Shown piece after piece: positions 34,382 to 45,978 of a DNA stretch of 64,000 bases. A program made the translations under genes and the position numbers. The notes under the pieces were generated by a model. The model was not told where the DNA came from. It did not search any database and was given only the letters and a program-made list of their open reading frames with translations. This DNA is from Selaginella moellendorffii (taxonomy: Eukaryota; Streptophyta; Lycopodiopsida; Selaginellales; Selaginellaceae): the NCBI RefSeq assembly GCF_000143415.4, contig NW_003314261.1, forward strand, positions 6,733,132-6,797,131, written 5' to 3'. Position 1 is the first letter of the stretch. Each line of letters starts with the position of its first letter.

Positions 34382-34742
34382 TGTCAAGACCCCCAACAAG
34401 ATCAAGACTGGAAAATGCTAAAGACAAAGAGAAAAGCTAGTGGAAACAAAGAAAAGGCTTTAGACTGGTATTAATTCAGATTGTGGAGAAATGGAACAAA
34501 GCTAACTTATATATACTATAGGTTGATGAAGCTCCACCACTCTTGGATCAAGAATAGCCTAAATATAGCTAAGGTTGAGGAGGTGCCACATCATCATCAG
34601 GAATGTGGCTTGAAACTCAAGAATCATACGGGAAATCAGAGAGTCAGGAATAGAGAAGTGTCACGAGAGTCAGGAATATGGTCTGCAGGTTAAGAATCCG
34701 GTGAGAGTTAGAAATGTGGCAAGAATTGGGGGATTCCTGACA
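34382..34742 (-). repeat. 5' LTR of the chromovirus
   Basis: 361 bp, equal in length to 27640-28000. Contains TATATATAAG at 34515-34506 (minus) and the predicted transcription start near 34,487. Confidence 0.9.
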
Positions 34743-36250
34743 AATAGAAAGTGGAGCTTAAAAAGGCAAGTGATGCCAAAATATATTTTGATAGGTAAAA
34801 GTTTTATAACTTGGATTTCCCATTAGAAAATGGGGTGTATTTTTATTCATAAGTTTTTTTCTTTTGTCTTTGAATCTTAATAAACCTTAATTGCTTAAAA
34901 CCTCTCAAACAATTTCCTACTTGTAATTTATTATATTTCCTTGTAAGTTCATGTTTTTGTGAATAGAAGTTAAAAGCCCCACTCTCTTGGCACTCTACCC
35001 CACAAGTTTAATCTAGTGAGAAAATTTGATTTTTAGACAAATATCAATGTCAATTTGTAATGTAATTCTTTTAGTCAACCAACAAAATTGAATTTGAGAC
35101 ATCTTTGATACCATATGTAAATTCCTTAACTCAAGCTTATGTTTAACTCTATGTATCCCAAAATTCTTAACTAATTAAAGAAAATAGTGTACTTATATTT
35201 ATATATCTTCAATAGACCTCTCAAGTTGTTTTTTTTTTTACTTGAGAAAACAAGAATACCTAATTGGATGGAATGTTAAGACATGATCCCCTTACTCATT
35301 TTACTTGTCTTTACCCCAAAGAGTGCAAAATTTTACTAAGTCATAACTCAATTAATGGTTGGGTCATATTTCGGTTCTATTGCTTGCCACATGGATTAGC
35401 AAGATTAGTCACTAATGTTAAGTATAAAGTGCTAAAAGGCACAAAAGAAATGGAAAGTTATCCTCCTCTCCTTCCTATCTTGTATTCCTCAAGTTCTTGA
35501 GCAAGAACGAACCATCATCCTTATGATCATGTTCAAGGTCCTTTCTTTGCTGCCAAGAAAGGAAGGGATAGACTTGCTCTCTGTTAAGCATGAGAATAGA
35601 CATGCCTAATTGCCAGTGCCATCCTGAACCCTAAAAATCACATAAATAAAGAGTTCGATTTCTGGGTAAGTGTCTCCTCCACTCTCTATCACCAGTATAG
35701 GTGTCAATGTCCTTGGAAATGCATCACCCAGAAAATTTGTCTGCCACTTCAAAGAAATGATGTTGAGATGTCACTTTTTAACCCACTTGCTTAATACTAG
35801 GCCATAAACTTAAGATGCTAGAATATATTTGATAATGCTTAACATGATAAACAAACCAAGTTATAATCTTGCTTATGAAAAAATGAATAAATTAGATAGC
35901 TCTGTCATTGCTCAATTCGTTGCAATGCGAAACACCAGATTTGCTATTGAAGATCAAACAAACACATATAATTAGATAGTTTTGTCAATAGAAAATATAC
36001 CTGTAACAGAACTGCTGGGTAACGATTACTCCCTCACGCCAAGGATGTGATATTCCTCTGCTCTGTCTCTTTGTTTCAGAGTGCATAGGCCTATGCCCCT
36101 CCATTCTTGTCGCAGTGATCCAGCTGATTTATGGTGACGTCCAGATCGTCGCTCACTTCCCACTAAGTAGAATGAAGATTTGAAATATTTATTTTGATTC
36201 ATGCCAGCATTCACTAGTGTGGGCGAATAGGGTTTTGCTTTGAATTCTGA
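34743..36250. other. AT-rich spacer before the Crinkler-like gene
   Basis: No supported gene. Strongly AT-rich up to about 36,000, then the promoter and leader of the 36,251 gene. Minus-strand frames at 36,026-36,499 are shadows of that gene's first exon. Confidence 0.45.
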
Positions 36251-38544
36251 ATGGCGGCCATAGACGCCATGGATGTGGAGTGGGATGTTCTGCTTTTCTA
36301 CTGCATTGTAAGCGCGGAAGAAGTAGAGCCGAGCGGGCATGTGGTTCAGAGGAGGGGAACCTGCACGGGGGTGGCAGCAGGCACCACATTCTCTGGTGCG
36401 CTTGAGGCTGTCCAGGAAGCGGCAGGAGCAAAGGGCGGGGATGAAGTCCACCGTCTTCGATTCAAGCCCAAGCCTGCGTGGGTTGCGCTCACTCCTCAAG
36501 TTTCTGGCTATGTCTGCCAGAAAGGGGACGAGCTTTTCTTCAGAGTGACTCGCCCAGGTAAGCCCCTCTCTGTGAATTCGTTTGCTGGCTCCGGGACTTT
36601 TGGAGTAGCTATGGCTTTGAGATGGGTTTCTTGTGTGTGTGTGTGTGTGTGTGGATCCGTGAGCTTTAATGGTGGTGCTTTGAGAGTCTTGGTTGATCTT
36701 TACGTCTTTGCTTGACTTGGGATTTTACAAATGCTGGCTAACCATAACTTTCGTGTGGATCTTGTGTTTCTGGGGGTTGATCTTTGTTTCAGTCCCTCTG
36801 ATGTATCTTTGTGTCAGTATGCACTTGCCTGCGGAGTTTCTATGGTTTTTTAAAGTTTTCTTTTCTTTTCTTGTTGTGCTGACATTTTTTTTAATTTTTG
36901 TTTTTTTTTTTTTTTTTTGTTGCAGTGCTACCAACAAAGTTGAAGGGTGTGCCAGGTAAGCATGTTCACTTCTGGTTGTGTTTTGCGTTTGATCTGGCAT
37001 AGTTTTTGCTGATAACTTTCAAGTGGTGGTGCGTGCAATGTTTGTTTGAAGCTTTTCTCATCTACTGTTCATGATACTTATGCTGTTGCTGTTTGCCTCT
37101 CTCGTTTCTGGCTTTTTAGTCCGATTTGGTTTGCTTCACAGCTGGTGTGGCGTCACTCGCGCGGGCTGGCGAGACTGACGATCAGAAGTTCTGGATTCTA
37201 GACCGCGATCCGCTGGGGAACTTTGTCCGGCCTTTCCTGCTGTGGAAACGAAAGGCGTATACGAGTCTGGAAACCAAACTGCTGGCGGAGACGGCTCGCA
37301 TTTTCATTGTTCTCGGCACTGGAGGAACGGGAAAAACTTTCTTCGGCTACCACTGGATTACTAGGCTGGGACAAATGGGTCACGAACGCGTTTTGTACAA
37401 GAAGGAAGGTGCTACTGTCTACGTCCTCAATCTGCGAAGGCATTGCGTTGAAGGTGCTTACGATATGGATGACAAGGTTATCACTGATATGTTGGACGAC
37501 CCGTCATTGTGGCTAGTGATTGATGGCAAGCAGAAGGCTGCGGTGGAGGGCGTGTGCAAAATACTCTTGACTTGCTCAACTCAGAAGAGCAACTATGGAG
37601 AATTCGGGAAGTCGGGAGACTGCCTCAAGCTTTACATATCGGTGTGGTCCAGGGAGGAAGTCGAGGCATTCTTTAGCGACTTCGAGGTTCACAGACGTCA
37701 GTTTGAAAGCATGAAGGTGGTGGACAAAACCACAGCGCTCGAGGCATTCGATTACTTGGGAGGTGTTGCGAGGTACATTCTAACTAAATGGAAGTTGAAG
37801 GATGGCAAGGACAGGGTTAGAGATGCTGTCCAGCGTCTAGGATCAAACGTCCAGGAGGCAAGGATTGTTCTGTGTGGTGGACACTTGAAGAACGTGAGCG
37901 ATTGTGTTCTTCACATAGTAGCAAGTGATGATGACTTGGAAGTCAAGAGTCGGAGGTTTGCAAGCGAGGCTTTGATGAAAGAGCTGGGAGAGCAGTACAT
38001 CCAGGCTGGAGTTGCAGCGATGGTGAAGTTTCTGAAACATACATTCAGCTGTCCTTGGGTGGGGGGTCTGTGGGGGAAACTCTACGAGTCACTTGTTCAT
38101 AGGCTTCTGTCCCGTGGTGGCAACTTCAGAGTGAAGGAGGTGTTTGAAGACGGGAGACGCCCAGCGGAGACTTCGATCGCTGTTGCACCACATGTGATGG
38201 AAGAGGCAAACTCAGCTGTGGATCTCAAAGCGAAAATGGGGAAAGGCAAGTACGTGAAACCAACGTCCGAGACGCTTCCATGTGCCATGGATGACAACAT
38301 ATTGGTTCAGGTGTTTAAGAAACGCGATGTCAAAGCCAGCGGTTTGGAGAAGGTTGATGCTGTGTTGAAGAAGAACTCGTATAACTTGTGGTCGTGCGTT
38401 CCCAAAGAGACGTATCCACTCACAGGATGGCAGGATTATAAGAGCAGCAGCGATGGAGGAGTCCATGGAAAAGATATTCCAGTCTTGCAGAAAATGAGGC
38501 AGTTTGTGGTTGCAGTAGACTATGAAGATGCCAGGCGTTTGTGA
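36251..38544 (+). CDS. Crinkler/RHS-type P-loop NTPase protein
   Basis: Exons 36251-36557, a 30-nt exon 36926-36955, and 37142-38544 give about 579 residues. Residues 1-112 form an N-terminal header I cannot assign. From about 120 the protein follows the Crinkler/RHS (CR-RHS) pattern: FWILDRDPL and a hydrophobic lead-in; Walker A GTGGTGKT (171-178) followed by FFGYHWI; Walker B-like LWLVIDGK (about 236-241); LKLYISVWSREEVEAF; EAFDYLGGVARYIL. A C-terminal region follows with GKLYESLVHRLLSRGG, KYVKPTSETLP, a VQVFKKRDV strand and a final CVPKETY-like strand, resembling the nuclease-like half of that family. Members are known as oomycete and fungal effectors and trypanosome RHS proteins. The role in a plant is unknown. 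No signal peptide; the start ATG is the first in frame. No lesion seen. Confidence 0.7.
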
Positions 38545-38599
38545 GAGCGAGCTTGAGGTATTAGCGTGGTCGATTCTCTTCCTTTTACTGATTCGTTCT

Positions 38600-38940
38600 T
38601 GCAGCCGAGCAGATATAAAGGACAGTGAGGAATAACTCCGGAAGTCGTCAAGCGTGAAGTACCTCTAGTGGCTTTGACTCGGACAAGGTGGACATTGTGC
38701 CCCTTCTTCTTTGTCACTCATTAATCTTTTCTTTCTTTTCCAGGCTTGGCTGTGCAATACCTCTAGGACAGCTTCGAGAGGGAAGGTGGCATTTTGTAAG
38801 AGCATGGGTTAAGTTTTTAAGTTACAAATCGCCTTCTTTGTTTTTGGGTCTTTTATCTTTGTAGAACAGGACTTGGTGAGGAGCTAGAAGTTCCCAACTC
38901 AAAGGTACTGGCTTTTATGGTTTCACGATCCGTCATTCCT
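38600..38940 (+). pseudogene. Decayed segmental copy of the RPL38 gene
   Basis: After TTGCAG, the sequence CCGAGCAGAT matches the start of RPL38 exon 2 (CCGAAGCAGAT). AAGTACCTCTA and TTTGACTCGGACAAGG match its middle with deletions between. CCAGGCTTGGCTGTGCAAT...CTCTAG at about 38,742-38,770 matches the last exon with its acceptor. Similarity continues into the 3' flank (CTAGGACAGCTTCGAGA, CATTTTGTAAGAG, TTCCCAACTCAA). Because intron borders and flank are kept, it is a DNA-level duplicate, not a processed pseudogene. It starts about 60 bp after the stop of the Crinkler-like gene. Confidence 0.75.
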
Positions 38941-40080
38941 TTTGATGTTGAATACAACTGTTTTACTACTGTGTAACTCAGAACTGGAGGGAGACTGCGT
39001 GGGACTGCGTTCCTCATGGTAAGTTTCCAACTATTTTTAAAGCTTGTATAGTTTCGTTCTAGTCATTGTTGACAGTACTAGGAATTCCAGCTATTTCTAG
39101 AGCTCATATCCTTGTTGATAAGTAGTTTGTTTCGTTGTTGACGGTACTTCTGGCCCCTGGCCTTCGACAGCGCCAAAATTTTCTGGCTGGATACTGTAAG
39201 AGCTCACCTTAATGTTCTATTTGACTCATCACCAACACTCGTTTCATCTCAGGCAGCAGCAGCAGCAGCCAGCGAGCGACAACAAACATTGTTCCGTGTT
39301 CGGATCTTAGCAGCCTTTTCAATTCTCGTTTGTGGAAGGTAGTGAACTTCGAAAGCTAATTGTCTTTCCTGGTGGTGGAAAACAGGAACCAAGGATAAAA
39401 TCGTGGTTGGTTTTCTTTGATCGAAACCGAGGAGAGAAATGAAGGAGCCATGCCATTGATTCCATCTGTGGGAAACGTCCACACAGTAAAAATATGGACG
39501 AATATTCAGGTAAGGTATACAAGTCAATCAATCAATCCTGTAGAGCTCACTCATAGGTACCAAGCATTAAGTTACCGTCCCCCTGCCACAATGCCACTTC
39601 GCTCCACATTTATGGTTTCCAGCCTGTTTTTTTCTCAGAGAGTGTTTCTACGCAGAAAGATGGAGATGAGATCGAGAACAAACACTAAGAAATCCTGAAA
39701 TCTTTCCAAGGACAACAGGCGGTGAGTTTAGCGGAGCGCATAGATGTTTTCAGGCTTTGTTTGTCACCGACTTGCGTGCATTCATAGAGCATTTTCTTGC
39801 ATTCTTTTGTTTGCTTGCTGCGTTGCATGTGAATGATTCTTCCTCCGCGTCGTCCTTGGCTTGAATGCGCTCGTAGTGCGCTGTGTTTTACTCGTCACAC
39901 ATGCCTCACAGCGTGCTCTCTTAGTTGTTGTAGACGAGGCGGAAAGCCATTCCCTTCGAGGAGGCCTGCTCGCGAGAAGATCTTAAGGTAGTCATTGTCT
40001 AAGCTCCGATTTGTCTCCAGCTTGGCTCAGATTCCAGTGGTCTCGCTCGCAGGTATAGCAGCGAGCAGCGTAGCGCAGCC
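38941..40080. other. Intergenic, no gene seen
   Basis: About 1.1 kb between the RPL38 relic and the GDSL gene. It has short frames, a (CAG)n run near 39,252 and several GTAAG/CAG pairs, but no protein family signal. It may include GDSL leader exons. Confidence 0.4.
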
Positions 40081-41425
40081 ATGAAGGCAGCCGCCCTGCT
40101 CCTCCTGTGTTTCATCCTCTCGTTTCACGCAGCAGAGGCTCAGCAGGTTGCGCAGTTCATCTTCGGCGACTCGCTCGTCGACTCGGGGAACAATGACTAC
40201 ATCCTCTCCATCGCCCGAGCAAACTTCTTCCCGAATGGCATCGACACGCAGAACAGAGTTGCGACTGGCCGCTTCTGCAATGGCTTGCTCATCTCCGACT
40301 TCGTAAGTAGGTCCCTTGCCTCCCTCTCTTCTGTTTGTTTCATCGGTCAGCGAGCTCTAAGAGACCTCTCTCAATCAATGCAGGCCAGTTCCTGGGCGCT
40401 CAGCCGGTGCTTCCATTTCTCGATCCATCTGCGAGGGGTCGGGACTTGCTGCGAGGAAGTAACTTCGCCTCCGCTGGAGCAGGGATCGTAGCAGACACTG
40501 GAAGCATCTTTGTACGCTTGCTTGCTTTGACTCAGTCTATCCGGTGCTAACGGTGCGTGCGTGGGTATTTGCAGCTCCGACGCATCACCATGCCCGAGCA
40601 GATCGGTCTCTTCCAGAGATACCAGTCGCAAGTTTCGTCCTTGATCGGTCCCCAAGCAACCGGGAGGCTCATAGCAAACTCGCTCGTCTCGGTGACTGTG
40701 GGTGGCAACGATTACATCAACAATTACCTCTTGCCGGGCTCCGCGCGAAGAGCCCAGCTCAGTCCCTTCCAGTTCAACTCGCTCTTGGTGTCAACTTTGC
40801 GCGACCAATTGCAGGTATATATCGTAGTAGCTGAAGGTACACTGTTGTGATTCGATCTTTCTTTTGTTTCCGCAGCAAATCTCCAACTTGGGCGCTCGCA
40901 AGATCGTCGTGTCCAACATGGGCCCGATCGGTTGCATCCCCTCGCAAAAGTCCATGCGTCCCCCGAGCGGGTTGTGCCTCCCGGACCTCCAGCAGTACGC
41001 GCAGCACTTCAACTCGCTGCTTCGTCCAATGCTGTCTCAGCTCACGCAGCAGAACCCCGGATCCGTGTTCCTCTACTCGAACGGCTACGACATGCTCATG
41101 GACATCATGGCAAACGGAGGATCATACGGTACGTATACGTGGTTTTGCTCGAGATCTCGAAAGCGACAGGTGAAGTTTCATGCTCTTTTTTTTTGTGTTT
41201 TCAGGACTATCAAATGTGAGGGACGCGTGCTGTGGACAAGGCGCATTCAATGGGAATGCGATATGCACTGGCGCGTCGACGCTGTGCGCCGACCGGAGTT
41301 CGTTCCTGTGGTGGGATCCGTATCACCCAACGGAGGCTGTCAACAAGATCATCACGGACCGGCTGCTGGACGGGCCCCCGTCGGACATCAGTCCCATGAA
41401 TCTCAGGCAAGTTCTCCGCTTATAA
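40081..41425 (+). CDS. GDSL-type esterase/lipase, secreted
   Basis: Exons 40081-40306, 40384-40511, 40575-40814, 40876-41128 and 41205-41425 encode 355 residues, typical of plant GDSL proteins. An N-terminal signal peptide (AAALLLLCFILSFHAAEA) is followed by block I FIFGDSLVDSGNND with the catalytic Ser. Block II Gly is in SNFASAGAGI, block III Asn in VGGNDYINNY, and block V Asp and His in DPYHPTEAVN. All four catalytic and oxyanion residues are therefore present. The enzymes hydrolyse acyl esters such as cutin or wall lipids; the substrate cannot be inferred. Using the donor at 40307 rather than the GTAAG at 40303 keeps the frame (DFVSQFLGAQ). Confidence 0.94.
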
Positions 41426-41448
41426 GTACCTACAGACATATTGGGCTG

Positions 41449-41477
<29 letters not shown>
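41449..41477 (+). repeat. (CT)n microsatellite
   Basis: About 14 perfect CT units just downstream of the GDSL stop, in its 3' UTR. Confidence 0.9.
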
Positions 41478-41479
<2 letters not shown>

Positions 41480-43359
41480 GCGCTACACTCTCTCTCCGTG
41501 ATCCTCGTCCATTGCAAGCAAACTTGCAAACTTTTAGTATGAGCTTCTTTTTTGGAAGAAATGATTTTTTTTATAAAGTATACTTCTGAAAATGCGAGTC
41601 CAGGGCACAGGAATCCTTTGGATCTGTTTGTCTTTGCATTCTGGTGGGGAATTTGTTTTCCTTCAGATTTTCTTACTTTTTTCTGGGTTTATGCTTACGA
41701 GATAAAAGAAAGTCAATGCAATGTCAATAAAGCCAATGAAAGTCAGAAAATAATTGAGCTACAAGGGCTGTTGGATGTGGTTGCTCTTACTTTTGTGGGA
41801 AAATCTATCTGGGTGGAAGTGTATTTGAGAATCTCATGTTGAGATAGATAGAAGAAGCAAGATTTGACGAGATTGATCTTCTCAAATTTGGTGGTGTCAA
41901 GGCAAAGTTGCTGCTCGCTCCAAGGATGCAAAGCTAGCGACTGCAAGCAGAGGAAATACAGCAGTGAGGACAAACTTTGTGATGTCCAAAGATAGGAAAA
42001 CTCCTAGTACCAACAAAAATGTAAGTAGTCTCTCTTTTCTTCCTTAAAGCGTTTCTCCTTGTATAAATCAATGGAACTTCCTTGGGTTGAGGAGATCACC
42101 CGTGGATTGATCACAAATATGGAACTGAGTGAACTGAGCAAGGCAGCATGAAGGAGAAAAAGTTTACCAGCTGTGTCAGGAACAACACCTGAAATATGCG
42201 CAGTTGCGCCATATTAGTAAATTTCCAAAACACTGCGTTGTGAGCTGCAAGCGAACTTAAGTTTAGACCAGCACACAAGAAAACGAAAACTAACCTTGCA
42301 CGCAGCAGCCATGGCGCTATGGATCCCAGGGCCGCAGAGCAGGAGAAAGACTCCAAGCCACCAGCCACCCTACTTTCTAGAGCTCCACTATTACCCTTTT
42401 ACGTTTCAGAATCTTCTCGCTTGAGAGCACTGGACATTTGAGTCTCTGCTTTGTTTTAACTTGCAATCTATCAACATATTAATCAAAGATATGAAGAACA
42501 CAAAGAAAAAATGAAAGAACACACAAACTCTCCATCTTGGTAGCAGTCAATCTCTGAAGTTTTTGCTACTGCTCACTCGCATGAGCACGCATCGAGAAGA
42601 AGACCTGCTTACCAATGCTAAACGCCTGAATAATTAAAGACAGCCTTACCCACAGAGCAAAGAGAAAAATCCTGTTATCTTCCTTGAGTGAAAACTTTGT
42701 CAAATAATATTTAACTAAACCTTACGCACCTTACCCGCAGCTACACTTGCCCTCCACATTCGAGGCACTGGCGGCTCCTTTTCTGCAAATTCCACGATTC
42801 ATCTTCTTCCACCGATAGTTGCACGCAATCCAGATTTTCTGAGAAGCTGCAAAATTCAGATTTCTGAAACGTGCTGCGCCAATGTACAAAAAAACATTCT
42901 TTTTCCACTTTTTTATTTGTTATTTAGACTGTTGTGTGACTCAAAACTTCACACTCCATTTCCCTTCTACCACTTTTTAGCTTTTATTCCTCTCTTTTTC
43001 TTTTGTTGTAATGAGCCTACGAATATTTAGAGGAATCTAAATTATTAAATTATTTATCTAACTAAAGATAAGCATGGCATTAGTATATAAAGTCATAGGT
43101 TAGAACTTTCTTAGAATCTAGATTCTGAAGAGTGAACATAGACATGAATGCCTAATGGAGTTAATAGGATATCCTATAGATTTTTACACTTATATCTAGC
43201 TCTTTATTAGATTTTTTCAACTTTGGTTGTGGCTTCGCATTACTTCTTTGGTCACCTTTTTATAAGAGACAATATTGTATATTATTGTATAACATGCTTG
43301 GAAAAAATTAAGCTCATGAATTGGGGAAAGCTATAAACTACTTTTCATGTTAAAGGTAG
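41478..43359. other. Gene-poor spacer
   Basis: No protein family recognised. A minus-strand frame at 42,111-42,368 has splice-like signals but no recognisable product, so it is not called. Sequence becomes strongly AT-rich after 42,900. Confidence 0.4.
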
Positions 43360-44527
43360 TGTAATTGATTAATTTTTCCATTCTACTTTAGTCACTTAAT
43401 CGCACCTACAACCACTTGGAAGAGTCTTATTCACAACTTCCATAAGTCCCATTCAGGACTTGGGGCTTGTTAGCCCCGAGAATAGCATCCATGCCACTCA
43501 ACCTTTGCACTTGGTCCAAGTGCTTCACGTGTCCAATCCCATGACTGACACCTCAAGGTACCATTGACATATGAACTTGTTACGCTAGGCCACACTCATT
43601 CACCTTGGTCACATCAGTGGTTTAACACCACTTGCATTGCAATCCCGTCTCTCCAAGACTGGGCCATTCTCCCATGAGTGATCATCCCAGATCCATTCTT
43701 TAGCATCCTTAGGATGCCCATAGACATGGGGAATAGCCTTCCTCAATATCTCCATTCCGGTCTCCATTAAATCCTTTTCTATCCTTGGCCATGTTCGCCA
43801 ATATTGCTACTGGATCGAGGCCCATGGGCTCGACCACTAAGTCCCACTGTCCTTTAAGACTTCCTCACTGTGTGATTGTGTCCTGGTCACCACACTAGAG
43901 GGCTACTCCTCTTCCTTTCCACAAACTGGGACTTTGGGACAACATTTCGGAACACCGTGGCCCTACGCGGGCCTCATGGGTACTCTCCCCGCCTTCTGCC
44001 TTTAGGTGCTCTAGCTATGGGTTTAGAGAGAGGTTCTATTGAGCCATGCCAAGTATCCAAGTAGATAGTGCCACCCACACTTGGACTGGGAGCATCGGCC
44101 AGTCAATCTCCTAGGGGAACTAGAGTTGGCTCTTGAACACTTCACCAATCTACCCCACTTGCCAGTCCGTATTCACTTTAGTCTTGGACTTCCCAGTGGT
44201 TATCCCATCACCCAACACCTGGGTGCAGCCTTCCTGGTCCAAATTGGCCTTTCCTGGCCAAACTGGCTCCACTAGAGTCCTCCCCCTACTATACTTTTGG
44301 AGCTCACTAAACCCCCCAGGGTCTGGGAGATGAACACTTTGGGCTTTCACCCTCTCAGACTCGAACTCGGACTCGGACTCGAACTCAGACTTGGACTCGG
44401 ACTCGGACTCGGTCTTGGTCTCGGTCTCGGTCCCGGTCTTGGTCTGGGTCTCGATCTCAAACTCAGTCTCGGACTCGAGCTTGGGCTCGGTCTCGGTCTC
44501 GGCCTCGGTCTCGGTCTCGGTCCTGGC

Positions 44528-44558
<31 letters not shown>

Positions 44559-45057
44559 CCAGTTTCAATTTCGGATTCCATCTCAAATTCCATTTCAGGT
44601 CCATTTCGGACTCTATCTCAGACTCCATCTCGGACTCCATCTCGGGTCCATCTTGGACTCAATCTCAGGTCCATCTTGGGTCCATCTCGGGTCCAAATCG
44701 GACTCCACCTCAAACTCTATCTCGGACTCCATCTCAGACTCCATCTTGGATTTCACTTTGGACTCCATCTCGGACTCCACCTCAGACTCCATCTCAGACT
44801 CCACCTCGGACTCCATCTCGGACACTTCCACGTGTCATGTTTTGGTCCTCTTGTGTCCCTTTTTCTAGAGACTCACTCATGGCTCGCCTCGTGCTTGTTC
44901 CTCGAGCACTTCGTTGGGAGTTCCACTCCCACTCTCGACCTTTTCAAGTCGAAGCTTTTTGTCCAAACGTGTTACATTCGTTTGGCTTTCGCTTCGGCCA
45001 CTACTATGTGGCACCCTTTCGGCTCCACTTTGGGGCTTAGGGATTTTGTGTCTCACA
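43360..45057 (-). repeat. Solo LTR B, 1,698 bp
   Basis: On the minus strand begins TGTGAGACACAAAATCCC at 45057 and ends ATTACA at 43360. A perfect GGTAG duplication flanks it (43355-43359 and 45058-45062). It aligns with solo LTR A throughout. Length differs mainly in the internal minisatellite (about 44,340-44,830). Confidence 0.9.
44340..44830 (-). repeat. GA/CT-rich minisatellite inside solo LTR B
   Basis: Same 6-bp and 12-bp units as at 32,690-33,125, read on the opposite strand (GACTCGGACTCG, GGTCTCGGTCTC, GACTCCATCTCG). Order and number of units differ from copy A. Confidence 0.88.
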
Positions 45058-45978
45058 GGTAGCACTTTAAAAACTTACTTAGGAAAGATGAGTTAATATA
45101 TAATGCTTAGTAGTTCCATGCCTATTTTCAAAGCTTTTCTTTCAGCTATAGGCTTTATATATAATTTTTTTCAAATGTAAAAATGTTTTACCTCCATGAA
45201 AATAGATATTTCTAGTGTGTGAGGTGCTATTGTATCAATTTGTACTTTCAGCGACTTAATAAAGTCTATACATTCAAAAAAACATTAATAAAATCAACTT
45301 GCACATATGTAATAAATGTATGTTAAATTTTAGGGTTTATTCCCCTTATAAAAAGTCCAAGTGATCTATGTGAACTGTAAATGTATTTTATATATTCACT
45401 TGGAATAAATTATTCACCTTAGTATAAAAAAATTGATTTACAGTAATTGGGCATTTTAAAAAATTTCCAAACAAGGAGGTTATTACAAGATACTTGTTGG
45501 ATTATGAGAATTAACGTCAAATATATATATATATATATATATATATAGTTTAATATTTAAATCATGTTATCATTTAATTTTAATATTTGATCAACCAATA
45601 GCAATATCCAAATTTATTTTGAGGGAAAAGTTTAGCAAACTTTTGTTTTAAATTTTTAGGGGCATATGAATAATTTTTCATAACTTTATTTAATTATGTA
45701 TATGTAGAGATCTTTCACTCTAAACTCCATCTTACAATGGAAAAACTAAATATTTTCTATATTTAGAAAATCTTTGAAGTATTTCACAATGAAAATTATA
45801 ATATATGAATAAATTATCTTGAGCTCTTTAGAAAGTTTACACACATGTGTTAATTAATACTAAAGGCTCAAAGTAAACTTATTGAAAATTTATATAACTA
45901 TAAATTTTTAAAATATTTTTCACCAATCAGCCTATCACAAATTAACCTTAATTCAAGATTTAAATAGGAACCATATCA
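45058..45978. other. AT-rich spacer with (AT)n tract
   Basis: No gene. A perfect AT dinucleotide run covers about 45,520-45,547. Contains the 3' flank of the SIS-domain gene. Confidence 0.55.

Larger units (their letters stand above)
27640..34742 (-). mobile_element. Ty3/gypsy chromovirus, degraded, with nested solo LTR
   Basis: Two 361-bp LTRs (34382-34742 is 5' in element sense, 27640-28000 is 3') begin TGTCA and end TGACA. The flanking 5-mers are GATAG (27635-27639) and AATAG (34743-34747), a target duplication with one change. Between them, on the minus strand, lie gag, a CCHC knuckle, retropepsin, RT, RNase H, integrase and a chromodomain in gypsy order. The LTRs differ at roughly one position in ten by eye, mostly transitions, so the copy is old. 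Gag, RT and integrase all carry stops or frameshifts, so it is immobile on its own. A solo LTR of another family interrupts gag. Near the 5' LTR there is a self-complementary priming signal instead of a tRNA site. Confidence 0.9.

Noticed and set aside
37120-37141. Acceptor at 37119 for the Crinkler-like gene
   Set aside because: It leads to a stop within 20 codons. The CAG at 37139-37141 keeps frame.
40303-40304. GTAAG donor at the end of GDSL exon 1
   Set aside because: It shifts the frame. The GT at 40307 yields DFVSQFLGAQ, as the family requires.
42111-42368. Minus-strand frame with splice-like signals
   Set aside because: No recognisable product or consistent exon chain.
44297-45062. 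Open frames of 247 and 223 codons
   Set aside because: Same minisatellite in the inverted solo LTR.
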